Shown here: in pieces, positions 28,291 to 37,755 of the stretch
How the letters are laid out: each line of letters opens with the position of its first letter
How positions within the stretch are numbered: the first letter of the stretch is position 1
Assembly: GCF_016892765.1 (NCBI RefSeq)
Contig: NZ_JAFEMD010000014.1
Span: 62,001 to 126,000 of the forward strand
DNA: 64,000 bases
Direction of reading: 5' to 3'
Origin: Microvirga arvi
GTDB taxonomy: Bacteria; Pseudomonadota; Alphaproteobacteria; Rhizobiales; Beijerinckiaceae
The notes under the pieces: generated by a model
What the model was told of the DNA's origin: nothing
Databases searched by the model: none
The model's input: the letters and a program-made list of their open reading frames with translations, nothing else
Translations under genes and position numbers: made by a program

Positions 28291-30351
28291 CTACCTCTTT
28301 ACTGTGACCGGGCGAACGGGTGGAAGGATGATCCGGCCCGCGCCCCCTCTTTCAGGCGAAGGCTTGGGGGCAGGAAGGAGGACTTCATTATTATAGGCGA
28401 GCTTCCGAACTGCCTTTCTGTTCCCGGCCCGTCCACTGGCGAGCTCGCCGGCAATCCAGCGGGTGATCAACGGTGCCGAGACGCTCGTACCGTTCATCGC
28501 AACGACCGATCCGCTGCGTGTCCCAGCACCAAGGACACCGGCGTGAACCAGAGAGTCGTCGCTTATTGTCAGCGCCTCCGGCCCGCGGCGATGTGCGGAT
28601 GGGGCGCCGGCTGGGGGCGTGATCGGCCCGCCAGCGGAATAGTAGGGTGGGCGAAGCTCCTGCCTTAACAGCCCTCCAATCACGACCGTTTCCTTTCCAG
28701 TCGCGATTGCATTGATCATGCCTGCTCGCTTGACGAGACAGGATGGGTCGTCTTCTTCAATAGGACGACCTGCTTCGTCGTAACGTTTGTAGCAGGGGTG
28801 ATCGAAGTAGGCTTGCCGCCCGCGACGTTGATAGCCATAGGGTGCATCGTCTCTCTGAACCCAGACTTCGATTTTCTCCTGGCTCGAAAGCCCGTTATTC
28901 GTGAGGGTCAGGATCCATACACCGTGTGGTGCCATCGGGTCGACAGGGATGGGCGAGTTCTCGGCCTCGATTCTTGCTGTGGGCTGAAGCGAGATCAGGA
29001 ACATCCCACGGTTTGTCGGCGCAGGGAAAAAATAATATCCTGCATTACAGATCACCTGCCCATTCGTCTCGAGCTCAAGAATCTGGTTGTCGTTCTCCAT
29101 CAGCGGCGGACTGATCTCTCCGGCCGGAGTCTCAATCGTCAGTCTCACCCGGTTGCCTGCGACAGCGGCATGGGGGAGCCATATCTCGACGAAACTCGGC
29201 GTGTGATCGTCAGGCAGCATCCGCAAGGGGAGGGTCACCTCATCGGAAGCGGACCCAAACGCAATCGTCGCATGCGCACGGGCAAGGTGGCTGTTGCCGG
29301 ACGGAATGACAAGCCTCATCGGCTTGTTGCCGGCCTTGCTGTTATGCTCATGCAGGATTTCGTCGATTGCCAACTCTATTTCGTGTGTGCCGTCGTGAGG
29401 TCCAGCCAGCAGCCCGTAGCTGAAGTTGATAACGATCGGCAGGCTCTTGCCTGGTCCGGCAATTTCCTGAGCCTTATCGCGAATGTATTTCACCGCATCG
29501 ACGGCATACGGCGCTAGGCTGGCGCCTGAGGAATCGGCAGTCGTCGCGGTTGGGAGTTGAACGCAGACGATCCGCCAATCGGGTGCCTGATTGGGTTCCC
29601 ATCCACAGGCGATATCCATTACATGGGCTCCGTGCGAAGCTCGCCAAGCCAGGCTCTTCCGGCCGTCCATTGTGAAATCGGCGAGTTGCAAGCGACGATA
29701 AATTTCGTCTTCGTCAACCAAGTCGCCTTGCCGGCAGGTCACGAGCAGATTGTCGATGACCGGCTTTCTGATCTCTCGGCCGTATTTGAAGCCGCTCAAC
29801 CCTCCGTCATAGATACCGTCCTGGATCCAGACACACTCGACACGGGTCTGAGAGACCGCTTTACGGAAGCGTTCATGGGCAAAGGGAATGCCATCATCAA
29901 TGATGCCGACGATGACGGTCTTGGCGGTTGCTTTTGTCGAAGTCAGGGGCTGGTACCGGCGAGCCTCTTGCTCCGTCGTATCAGCAACTGAAGAGGCGGG
30001 CAGGGGCGGGCCGAGGGTGAACCGATCGAGACTCTGGAGGAATGGCTCGTATCTGGCTTCGGTCAAGAGACTGCGTGTTTTATCGAAGGGTAGGAATCCT
30101 GTCGTGAAGCGCTCCGTTTCGCGAGGCGCATCTTCCGACAGGTGAGGGAGATCGGAGAGTTCCCGCCAAAGCGCCCAAGCCTCGTCATTCCATTTATTTT
30201 CCCGCTGCCGCAAAAGCACAGGAATTTTCTGTTTGTCAAAGGAAGGCAGGATAAAATCCGACAGGCCTGGGCCCCAGGTCCAAAACACGTATGGATCGAT
30301 AATTGATCTAGGAATTGGGTTGTATGGAGGTGGGTCGAGCTTCCAGCCCAT
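28291..30351 (-). CDS. S8 family serine peptidase (subtilase), cytoplasmic
   Basis: A 686-residue protein with a complete subtilisin triad: Asp152 in VGIIDDGIPFAHE, His240 in ASHGAHVMDIACG and Ser623 in MNGTSVSAPLITR. Residues 1-140 are an unusual N-terminal region with no signal peptide or I9 propeptide that I can recognise. An insert between His and Ser, about residues 370-560, is beta-rich and could be a binding module. It lies 38 bp after the haloperoxidase-like gene on the same strand and looks like the last gene of a three-gene set. Its target is unknown; absence of a signal peptide suggests it acts inside the cell. Confidence 0.88.
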   Translation of the reverse strand: MGWKLDPPPYNPIPRSIIDPYVFWTWGPGLSDFILPSFDKQKIPVLLRQRENKWNDEAWALWRELSDLPHLSEDAPRETERFTTGFLPFDKTRSLLTEARYEPFLQSLDRFTLGPPLPASSVADTTEQEARRYQPLTSTKATAKTVIVGIIDDGIPFAHERFRKAVSQTRVECVWIQDGIYDGGLSGFKYGREIRKPVIDNLLVTCRQGDLVDEDEIYRRLQLADFTMDGRKSLAWRASHGAHVMDIACGWEPNQAPDWRIVCVQLPTATTADSSGASLAPYAVDAVKYIRDKAQEIAGPGKSLPIVINFSYGLLAGPHDGTHEIELAIDEILHEHNSKAGNKPMRLVIPSGNSHLARAHATIAFGSASDEVTLPLRMLPDDHTPSFVEIWLPHAAVAGNRVRLTIETPAGEISPPLMENDNQILELETNGQVICNAGYYFFPAPTNRGMFLISLQPTARIEAENSPIPVDPMAPHGVWILTLTNNGLSSQEKIEVWVQRDDAPYGYQRRGRQAYFDHPCYKRYDEAGRPIEEDDPSCLVKRAGMINAIATGKETVVIGGLLRQELRPPYYSAGGPITPPAGAPSAHRRGPEALTISDDSLVHAGVLGAGTRSGSVVAMNGTSVSAPLITRWIAGELASGRAGNRKAVRKLAYNNEVLLPAPKPSPERGGAGRIILPPVRPVTVKR

Positions 30352-30389
30352 CGGATGCTCCTTCTTTCAAAGTTCAGGAGGTCTCGGGT

Positions 30390-31598
30390 TCAACTCCATT
30401 CCTTCTTCGCCTTGTTCCAGAGCCATGTGAGCACATAGGATTGATGCGCTGGATTGATACTCTGAGCGGTGGAGTCGTACTGGACGGAATATCCCGTCGC
30501 GATCGGCATGGACTTGAGTTGCTCCGTATTCACGTCATAGAGTTCGTGCCAGATGAAATCGCTACTGGGCGGATACTTCGTGCCTTCGAAGCGCCATGCA
30601 CTGTAGCCTGCTGCACCGGAGCAGCGATTGACGAGATACTGGCCAAGAGTCAGGCCGAGAACCGCACCGGCGGCGCTGTCGACGGGAAAGTGCACTCCTG
30701 CAATGGTCCGATTGATGGCGATCCTTGCCGCCAGACGAAGGAGTTGCGTGCGCCAATCCAGGGTATTGTAACCGACTCTTCCTGAGGCGCGCATCACGTT
30801 CCAAAGAACCAATGCAGCCACGAACGCCTCCGTTGCATGGCCGCTCGGGAGAGATCCATGCGCCGGGGTCATGATCATCGGTTGGATTTGCGGCGAGTAT
30901 TCAAGCGGGCGGCGGCAGGCGAGGCCTTGCTTGAGCCGCAGGTGAACGAACATTGCAAGACGCAGGGCTGCCGCTAGAAGCTCCAGGGTATAGGGTGTTC
31001 GGTCAGGGTGGAGTTGACTGACGGAGCTTAAGAAGGCCAACCCGCCACCCATTTGCGCCAGGATCTCGGATTGTCGATCAGCCCGCAGTTCGGCGTAGGA
31101 GTTGATGAGCGCAAGTTGTGAATTGAAAACGGTCCTCCTTGGGCGTGCCATGAGAATAAGCGGCTTATAGACCGGCTTAGGGGCATTTTCTCCGCTAGGG
31201 GGGGGAACCTCAAGATGCCACACGGCCATGTGCCTCGGGTGGATGGTGGCATCCTCCAGCGTAAATCCGAGGCGTGAGATCATCTCGACATCGATGACGC
31301 CCGCCCGAACCCACGGCGACCACCGCTTAAGATTCCTGCCATCTTCTCGGTGATATGGTCCAGGCGGGATGTTGGAAGGCAGCCAATTGCCGGCTATTCC
31401 GTCGCGGCTCCGGATGAGGCCATCGCTTATCAGAGGTGAGTCGTAAATGGCTCCGCTGACACCCCCGACGCCTCCAACGCCTCCAACACCGCCCACTCCA
31501 CCGACCCCGCCTACGCCTCCGACCCCGCCAACCCCTCCCACTCCCCCGACGCCTCCGACGCCTCCGAGAGGCCCGATCCCTGATGAAAAGTAACTCAC
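30390..31598 (-). CDS. vanadium-dependent haloperoxidase / PAP2 family protein with Gly-Gly-Val tract
   Basis: A 402-residue protein with all three PAP2/vanadium-haloperoxidase motifs in its C-terminal half: Lys-x6-Arg-Pro (KQGLACRRP), PSGHATE, and Arg-x5-His-x3-Asp (RTIAGVHFPVD). It could be a haloperoxidase or a phosphatase; sequence alone does not decide. The N-terminus has twelve Gly-Gly-Val triplets (about residues 12-47). There is no signal peptide and the domain is not strongly hydrophobic, as in soluble haloperoxidases. I prefer a GTG start at 31598 because AGGGAGAGG lies 8 nt upstream; an ATG at 31628 is the alternative. It sits between a cyclase-TPR gene and a subtilase gene. Confidence 0.85.
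   Translation of the reverse strand: MSYFSSGIGPLGGVGGVGGVGGVGGVGGVGGVGGVGGVGGVGGVGGVSGAIYDSPLISDGLIRSRDGIAGNWLPSNIPPGPYHREDGRNLKRWSPWVRAGVIDVEMISRLGFTLEDATIHPRHMAVWHLEVPPPSGENAPKPVYKPLILMARPRRTVFNSQLALINSYAELRADRQSEILAQMGGGLAFLSSVSQLHPDRTPYTLELLAAALRLAMFVHLRLKQGLACRRPLEYSPQIQPMIMTPAHGSLPSGHATEAFVAALVLWNVMRASGRVGYNTLDWRTQLLRLAARIAINRTIAGVHFPVDSAAGAVLGLTLGQYLVNRCSGAAGYSAWRFEGTKYPPSSDFIWHELYDVNTEQLKSMPIATGYSVQYDSTAQSINPAHQSYVLTWLWNKAKKEWS
31458..31565 (-). repeat. 12 copies of a degenerate 9-bp repeat encoding Gly-Gly-Val
   Basis: Twelve uninterrupted 9-bp units, each reading Gly-Gly-Val on the minus strand. Codon third positions vary between copies (GTC, GTG, GTT and GTA are all used), so the amino-acid pattern is conserved while the DNA has drifted. 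That points to selection on the peptide, not recent slippage. Confidence 0.9.
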
Positions 31599-31634
31599 GT
31601 TGGTCCTCTCCCTTTTCACTCCGCGCAAAAAGCG

Positions 31635-33414
31635 TCACTCGGGCACGCCGGCACTCTGGAGTACCGAAGCCCATTCCTCGCCTATCTCATATCCGGAACT
31701 GGGCGTGCGTTCTCTCCAAGTTCGGATCGTGAGATGCGGCTCCAACTGCATGAGCCTTTCGACGGTGCGCCGCGCGTCGTCATGAAAACCGAGCTGCCAC
31801 TGCGCAATTGCCATGGCGCGAAGGGTCGAGGTATGTGTGCAGTTGGACCTCAGCGAGCGCTGCGCTAGCTTCAGGGCACGATCATATTGATGTGCAGCCA
31901 AGTGAGCAGTCGCGGAAAGAGAGTCGTAGAAGTAGCGGTGAGGATCGAGAGGCGACAGCTTCCGAGCACGCTGCGTGCAACTCACTGCCTGCTGACCTTC
32001 ACCTTTGAAGGCGTGCAGGGTGCCTTTGAGCAGCCATGCGAGCGAGTCGTTTGGATTGGTCAAGAGGGCAAGCTCATAGCGCTCTTTGGCGATATCGAGC
32101 TTCTTCAGCAGATTCGTATGGACAAACCCGTCTATGGCGAGTGCTAGAGAGCAGTGTGGATCGATATCCAAGGCTTGTTTCGTGCATTGGAGGGCGAACT
32201 GAGCGTCCTGCTGGGGGTTCTCTGACCAGCCCTGCTGGACTCTCAGGACATGCCATTTGGCAAGCCAGGCCCGAGGTATGGCTTGCCGTGGTGCCCGTTC
32301 GATGAGAGCTTCCAAAAGCTTGCGGGCCTCGTCAAAGTCGTATGGCGACAGGCGATGCATGAGGGCGACAGCGGCAATGAGAAGCGTATAGCTTTTCAGG
32401 GTGGGTAGAGCCTGCGATTGAGCGCGCTGCAATTCGCTGACCATCACGGCAGTGCTCACATTGGCGGCGATCTCGTCAATCAGATCCCGTTTGCCGGAGA
32501 TGACGCTTGCCAGTTGGCCCTTGTATCGCCCTGCCCATGCGATCTGACCCGATTTGGACTCCGCGAGCTCGACCTCTAAAATGGCCTGCGAGCTTCTGAT
32601 GCGATAAAAGCCCGAAAGAACATAGTTTGCATTCAGGTTGGTGCTGACTTGAGCGAGGGTCGCTCCCCTGTCGCGGAAGACAGTCGTCGATAGACGTGAT
32701 ATCACGTGTAGTTCCGGGGAGCGTGAGAGATCCTGAATGAGCTCCTCTGCAAGAACCTCTCCGAGGATGCTATGCTCGTCTTCTATGCCGTGCGTGGTAA
32801 ACGGGATAACGGCAAGCGTCGGAAGCAGATCTTCGTGAAGTGTTCCAGGTTCGATCACCGGCTTCGGGCCAGGTGGTCCAATTCGATAGGCTCGGATGGG
32901 ATACGGCATATGCTTGAGATAGCACTCGCCAAGATCCTCAACGTCTGCATCGAGATCTGCTGTGAGACGGTCGCGTACATTCGCAGATATGACGATCTCG
33001 CCGGGGCCCGCCAGAGTGAGGATTCTGGCTGCCCTGCTTACCCCTCGCCCATAAAGATCAGCATGATCGATGATGACATCGCTGACCTCGATCCCCATTC
33101 TGAGCATGATCTGCCGGTAGCCCCGAACCTTGACGTCGACTTTCGCTCTGAATTGATAAAGCCGCAGAAATGGCAGATCGAATGTCGTCGAAATCCAGCA
33201 GGAGCCCATCCCCCAGTCCCTTGGTGAAACGGCCATTATGCTCAGGAAGGATGTGGGTTCTGACGTGTTCGACGAATGCCAGCCAGCGCACGATGAAGCT
33301 TGTCTCGTCCTGCTCCACAAGACGAACGGATTCGACAACATCAAGGATGAGAACCGCCCGATTGGCCCGTACGGCAACAGGAAGCGGCTCTTCAAATTGC
33401 TGACCAATCTGCAT
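31635..33414 (-). pseudogene. class III adenylate/guanylate cyclase - TolB-like - TPR protein, frameshifted
   Basis: The N-terminal half of a class III cyclase domain is read from 33414 to about 33145: AVLILDVVESVRLVEQDE with the first metal Asp, and GRFTKGLGDGLLLDF with the second. The rest continues in a different frame from about 33145 to 31635: MLRMGIEVSDVI, YGRGVSRAARILTLAGPGEIVIS, then a TolB-like segment (TLAVIPFTTHG...ILGEVLAEELIQDLS) and about six TPR-like helical repeats. A one-base shift joins the two parts into a normal domain order. It may be a pseudogene or a sequence error. If intact, the product would make a cyclic nucleotide in the cytosol. It is the first gene before the haloperoxidase-like and subtilase genes. 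An upstream in-frame ATG at 33456 is possible. Confidence 0.75.
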
Positions 33415-33456
33415 CAAAGAAATCTCGCAACATTGTTCCTGTCCGCGGCGTGGCAC

Positions 33457-33744
33457 AGATGGAATAGAAGACGATGTTGGAAATCTGTTTTGTTTGATCC
33501 TAACGCAAGTAGGCTCTGTTTTATAGTCTAGGAGTGGTTACTCACCTTGCTTATGGGGCACGACTGAAGAGTTCTTGGATTATTTTCATAATTACCTATG
33601 TACGGTCTTCCCCTGAGACGGCAGGACCAGCAGGGACTTTCGTATCTACGAGCTTGTGGCAGTCCATAGACGCCGGCAAACCCGAGCCCTTGCCCCGGGA
33701 ACGAAGGCCCGGCAGTTGCCGGGCCCTTACAGTTGGATCAACAA
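33457..33744. other. intergenic region, no gene seen
   Basis: About 290 bp between the cyclase gene start and the alpha/beta hydrolase stop, both on the minus strand. It must contain the cyclase promoter; bases 33480-33610 are AT-rich with several TATA- and TTG-like words but no clear box pair. The only structured element is the hairpin at 33706-33725. Confidence 0.5.
33706..33725 (-). terminator. hairpin downstream of alpha/beta hydrolase gene
   Basis: GGCCCGGC pairs with GCCGGGCC around a 4-nt loop, 19 bp after the hydrolase stop on the minus strand, followed there by TTCGTT. A likely terminator. Confidence 0.6.
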
Positions 33745-35085
33745 TCAATTGGTGCTTCGCTTCTTGTGCTCCAATATCAACCCAACGGCGGTTCGATTTG
33801 CGAAACCTTTCCAATAGGTATGCTCGGGCTTGAGCGAACCGTCCTTGTTGGCCGCGAAGACCCCGTCACTCGCCCGCTCTACTGGTAAATCCAGATAGCT
33901 GCCAAGTTCCGCGTCCGCTTTCACATAGCGGCCCAGAAAAGCCGTGACGAAGTGCTGCGTGATGTTGTTCATGCGCACTGTGTCCCACACCGGATCGGCA
34001 TAATGGTTGAAGGGTGTTGAGTTGCCACTGTCCATCATCTGCCAGCTCTCGACCGGCGCCGGGATAGGTGCTGCGGCATTGTGATTGGCGTTCTCAAAGG
34101 TGAGCAGATACCGGTCCGCATTGACAGTGCCTGTGTAAAGCGTCCGCACACCTTTCTCATAACCTGAAACATCATCTTTGCTTCCGGCCACGTAGAGGAT
34201 TGGTGCCGTAATTCCGGCAAGTCCCTGATCGTTCCAGAAGCCGCGTTGCATGCCCCACGGTGCGATGGCAACCACAGCCTTGATTCGCTCGTCGCGCAGC
34301 TTTTTATGCGTCTCGGATCCAGCCAGATGCAGGGATAGCATACCTGCCGGAACGCCCGAGTCATACGCGACGGCTTCCTTAGTGACACCGGCTCCAGCAG
34401 TGATGACCGCCCCGTAGCCACCCATCGAGTAGCCAATCAATCCGGTCTGTGAGACGTCGACCAAACCGTTCAGGAAATGACCATTGTTCTTCGACAACTG
34501 ATCCAACGCATTGAGCACAAAAACCTGGTCGAGAGGCCGATTGATCAGCGTCGAACCGAACTTGCCTTGGTCGGTATAAGTGGAATCCGTGTGGTCTATG
34601 GCTGCGATCACATAACCTTTGGTTGCCAGATTCTCAGCCAAATGGCTCAGAAGGAAGCGATTGCCCGGGTAGCCATGACTGATGATAACCAGCGGGTAGG
34701 ATGAGCCGGTGCCGGCGGCCCGCTTGGGCTGGGCGTCTCGTACAGCTTTGCCGTAGAGCGTTACCTGTGTTTTGCCATCGCGCAGATATACACCGCTATA
34801 CGCGCCAGACTGACTTCCTTGCGTTTCGGCCGGATACCAGACCTCGAGCGTGAGCTTGCGATCAAAGCGGGGTGGTTCCTGTCCGGCTGTTGCCTTCGAG
34901 ACGTCGATCTGGTCCTTGTTGGTCACTTCGATCGTGCGGACACCGATCCCATGCTCCCCAGGCTTGGAGAGAGCCGGGGCATCAGGACGGATCAAATCGA
35001 TACGGTTGTGATGGTTCATGTCCTGCGCGAGCGAGGGAGAGGTGATTGCCAATAGGGTGAAAGTTGCCAATGCTGCGCTTCTCAT
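33745..35085 (-). CDS. secreted alpha/beta hydrolase (dienelactone hydrolase / PAF-acetylhydrolase-like)
   Basis: A 446-residue protein with a signal peptide (MRSAALATFTLLAITSPSLAQ). The alpha/beta hydrolase core has an oxyanion-hole region YPLVIISHGYPGNRF, the nucleophile elbow GYSMGGYGA (Ser near residue 215), an acid-containing strand LYVAGSKDD and a His-containing ENANHNAAAP. The order fits the platelet-activating-factor acetylhydrolase/dienelactone hydrolase group of esterases. It probably acts in the periplasm. AGGAGG before the ATG at 35085 fixes the start. It appears monocistronic, with a hairpin downstream. The natural ester is unknown. Confidence 0.87.
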   Translation of the reverse strand: MRSAALATFTLLAITSPSLAQDMNHHNRIDLIRPDAPALSKPGEHGIGVRTIEVTNKDQIDVSKATAGQEPPRFDRKLTLEVWYPAETQGSQSGAYSGVYLRDGKTQVTLYGKAVRDAQPKRAAGTGSSYPLVIISHGYPGNRFLLSHLAENLATKGYVIAAIDHTDSTYTDQGKFGSTLINRPLDQVFVLNALDQLSKNNGHFLNGLVDVSQTGLIGYSMGGYGAVITAGAGVTKEAVAYDSGVPAGMLSLHLAGSETHKKLRDERIKAVVAIAPWGMQRGFWNDQGLAGITAPILYVAGSKDDVSGYEKGVRTLYTGTVNADRYLLTFENANHNAAAPIPAPVESWQMMDSGNSTPFNHYADPVWDTVRMNNITQHFVTAFLGRYVKADAELGSYLDLPVERASDGVFAANKDGSLKPEHTYWKGFANRTAVGLILEHKKRSTN

Positions 35086-35185
35086 GAGGCATCCTCCTGG
35101 ATGGAAAGGCGTTTGGGGAATACCGAGGGATGGGTTTCTTCCCGGCTTCTGGCAGAGCAATTCTCGAAAACCCGATCAGGATGGT

Positions 35186-35536
35186 TCAGGCGGAATTAGC
35201 GCCTGCTTGTGGCGCAAAGAACGTGTACTGGGCTTTGATCAGGGCTTCCAGGCCAGCCTTGGATCCGTCCGTGTAGTACCATTGCGCGAGTGCTGCTGAT
35301 CGCGAGTACAAGCCAATTTCAGCTTCCGCGATCCGGCATTGCATGTCGGAGAGGCTGTTGAAGCCCTTTTCAAGAGCAATCTCTTCCGAGCTTCTTGGCT
35401 GACCGGTCTTGGGCCCAAGCGGCGGCTGCATCGGTGTTGACGGATGGGAGGCGAAATCCCGGCCTAAGATGTCCAGAACTCGAAGGAGTGGATTTTGCGT
35501 CAGTGGGTAAAGCACGGGAACCGTCTCTGAAGGCAT
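35186..35536 (-). CDS. hypothetical protein
   Basis: A possible 116-residue protein beginning MPSETVPVLYPL, with a 35572 start as an alternative. I do not recognise it. The C-terminal half (about residues 55-105) looks helical and has a natural composition (SEEIALEKGFNSLSDM, QCRIAEAEIGLYSRSA). No signal peptide, membrane segment or known motif is visible and no convincing ribosome site precedes either start. It lies 100 bp upstream of the hydrolase gene on the same strand and diverges from the gene at 35731. Confidence 0.4.
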   Translation of the reverse strand: MPSETVPVLYPLTQNPLLRVLDILGRDFASHPSTPMQPPLGPKTGQPRSSEEIALEKGFNSLSDMQCRIAEAEIGLYSRSAALAQWYYTDGSKAGLEALIKAQYTFFAPQAGANSA

Positions 35537-35730
35537 TTGTCCGGACCATATTAGTCGAGGATGCCAGTCCATATAGCGGGCGCCTTCCTGAAATTAAGGG
35601 AAGGTTAATGACGAAAGTGACGTCGCGGAGGGTGGTTTGGAGTAGCCTCAGGAGAGGCAAGACAGTTCTCTTCCGATGCTCTATTGTCCTGCCAAATTCA
35701 AGGACAGGGCAGTAGAGGGCAGTGCAGGCC

Positions 35731-36813
35731 ATGAGCATCGAGGATCTCAAAGCCAAGGTTGCGCGTGAGTTCGGGACACCTGCGGTTGTCATCGACCTCG
35801 ATGTCGTCGAGCGCAACATTGCCAGAGTGCAGGAATTATGTGACGCTGCGGGTGTTGCCAACAGGCCGCATATCAAGACTCATAAGAGCCCCGTCATTGC
35901 ATCCATGCAGCGCGATGCCGGCGCCCGTGGCATTACCTGCCAGAAGATCGGCGAAGCCGAGGTCATGGCCGAGGCTGGGCACGATGACATCCTGATCGCC
36001 TATAACATCCTAGGTGAGGAAAAGCTTGGCCGGCTTGGCCGGCTGCTGTCTCGGACGAAAATGACCGTTGCAGCCGACAACCCTACGGTAGTCGCAGGCC
36101 TGCCTCAGGCCGCTGCCATAGGCGGGCAAGATCTGGGTGTGGTGGTGGAGTGCGATACCGGACGCAAGCGGGCAGGCGTCGAGACGGTTGAAGAGGCCGT
36201 GGCCCTCGCCAAGGACATTGCATCACGTCCTGGTCTTTCATTCGCGGGGTTCATGCTGTACCCGCCTGAAAACGCCATGAGAGAGACGCAAGCCTTCCTC
36301 GACGCGGCCACGGCCGGCATCCGTGAGTTCGGTCTCGAGCCGCAGATCGTATCATCTGGAGGGACACCCAATCTCCTCAATCTAGGCAAGATCAATGGCG
36401 TGACCGAGCACCGGGCCGGAACATCAGTGTTCAATGACCGGATGATGCTGGCAGCCGGTGTAGCGCATCTGCAGGATTGTGCGCTGACCGTCTATGCCAC
36501 CGTCGTCAGCCGGGCGGGGTCCGAGCGCGGCATTCTCGATTCCGGATCGAAAACCCTGACGAGCGATACGGGTGGGTTGGAGGGACATGGCCTCATCCTC
36601 GAGCATCCACAGGCGAAGATCGCCCGCTTTGCCGAAGAACACGGTTTTCTGGACCTGTCAGGCTGCAATGATCGTCCCAATGTCGGCGATGTCGTTCGAA
36701 TCGTCCCCAATCACGTGTGTGTTGTCGTCAACATGGTTGATCGGCTGGTGACGGTCCGTGGGAATGAAATCGTCGGCGAGTTGCCTGTCGCAGCCCGTGG
36801 GCGTCTGACCTGA
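35731..36813 (+). CDS. D-threonine aldolase / D-serine dehydratase-like PLP enzyme (DSD1 family)
   Basis: A 360-residue fold-type III PLP enzyme with an alanine-racemase-like N-terminal barrel. The PLP Lys is probably Lys49 in RPHIKTHKSP; later blocks are ITCQKIGEAEVMAEAG, VVVECDTGRKRAGV, QIVSSGGTPN and HRAGTSVFND. The C-terminal metal site of the family appears as PNHVCVVVNM with His and Cys. Members cleave D-threonine or other D-3-hydroxy amino acids to glycine plus aldehyde, or dehydrate D-serine. AGAGGG about 11 nt before the ATG at 35731 supports this start; GTG at 35722 is also possible. It converges on the PfkB gene. Confidence 0.87.
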   Translation: MSIEDLKAKVAREFGTPAVVIDLDVVERNIARVQELCDAAGVANRPHIKTHKSPVIASMQRDAGARGITCQKIGEAEVMAEAGHDDILIAYNILGEEKLGRLGRLLSRTKMTVAADNPTVVAGLPQAAAIGGQDLGVVVECDTGRKRAGVETVEEAVALAKDIASRPGLSFAGFMLYPPENAMRETQAFLDAATAGIREFGLEPQIVSSGGTPNLLNLGKINGVTEHRAGTSVFNDRMMLAAGVAHLQDCALTVYATVVSRAGSERGILDSGSKTLTSDTGGLEGHGLILEHPQAKIARFAEEHGFLDLSGCNDRPNVGDVVRIVPNHVCVVVNMVDRLVTVRGNEIVGELPVAARGRLT

Positions 36814-36855
36814 CAGGCGACACGCGCGTAGAGAGGGGACACACAGACGATTGAT

Positions 36856-37755
36856 CTAACGAGCTGCCTTTGTTGGGGCGCCGCCGACCGATTGAACGGA
36901 GCGGGATCCAGACTCTACACCTGCGCCAAGACTCTCGCGAAGGTCGTGCCCCTTCAGCCAGGCGTGCAGAAAGCCGGCATTGAAGGCATCGCCGGCTCCG
37001 GTGGTATCGACAACGTCGACAGGAAGCGCTCCGGCACTGGCAGAGCCCGAATTGTCATATGCCAATGCTCCCTGCTCGCCGCATTTGAGTACGACGAGGG
37101 AAAAGCTCTCCCGGAGCTTACTGAGAATGGCGCGTGGATCATCCTCGCCCGTCAGGGCACGCCCCTCCTCAAGGTTCGGGAAGAGAATATCGATCCCCTT
37201 ACAGGTCTCAAAGAACGCATCATCCTGACGGATCAGCTGGTCGTCCCAGCTTGGATCGAGCGAAATCGTGAGGCCGCGATCCCGGGCCATGGAAATAACA
37301 CCGGGACTATCCTTAAGCGTCGTAAATTCCGCGATGTGCAGATGAGCGACATCCGGGTCAGAGAGTGCCTGCTCCAAGTTGGCTGGGCGGGAGCCGCCGG
37401 CACGACGGGATACGAAGGCCCGCTCTCCGCCCTGAACCAAGGCTACAGTGGGCTGAGGACCGGCATCCTCGGCGCGCTCCACAAACGAAAGATCGATGTC
37501 ACTGGCGCCCAGTTCCCCTTCCAGAGCGCGTGACAGGGGGTCCATTCCGAGCCGGGAGAGAAGAGCCGCTGGCCGCCCGAGCGCCACAAGATGGGCGGCC
37601 GTGATATAGGCTCCACCGCCGGCTGCAATCGTTACATTTTGAGCAAATCGCTCCCGGCCCAGCGCCGGCATCTCGTTCAAGCCCGTGAAGATGATGTCGC
37701 AGTAGGTTCTGCCAAGGCACAGAACCTTGCTTCTCCCGCTGGATGCCGCACTCAT
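36856..37755 (-). CDS. PfkB family carbohydrate kinase
   Basis: A 299-residue ribokinase-fold kinase. The N-terminal signature AAGGGAYITAAHLVALGRPAALLSRLG is at about residue 46, and the C-terminal DTTGAGDAFNAGFLHAWL with the catalytic Asp is near residue 260. It transfers phosphate from ATP to a sugar or modified sugar in the cytosol. It is the last gene of an ABC importer operon and overlaps the ATPase gene by 4 bp, so it probably phosphorylates the imported compound or its cleavage product. Fructosamine kinases are one subgroup of this family; nothing here identifies the substrate. Confidence 0.9.
   Translation of the reverse strand: MSAASSGRSKVLCLGRTYCDIIFTGLNEMPALGRERFAQNVTIAAGGGAYITAAHLVALGRPAALLSRLGMDPLSRALEGELGASDIDLSFVERAEDAGPQPTVALVQGGERAFVSRRAGGSRPANLEQALSDPDVAHLHIAEFTTLKDSPGVISMARDRGLTISLDPSWDDQLIRQDDAFFETCKGIDILFPNLEEGRALTGEDDPRAILSKLRESFSLVVLKCGEQGALAYDNSGSASAGALPVDVVDTTGAGDAFNAGFLHAWLKGHDLRESLGAGVESGSRSVQSVGGAPTKAAR

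Noticed and set aside
31458-31565. Possible CRISPR or satellite array
   Set aside because: The 9-bp units are in frame, have no spacers and encode Gly-Gly-Val inside a real gene.
33534-33833. Open frame of 99 codons on the plus strand
   Set aside because: It runs into the 3' end of the alpha/beta hydrolase on the other strand, has no ribosome site and no recognisable sequence.
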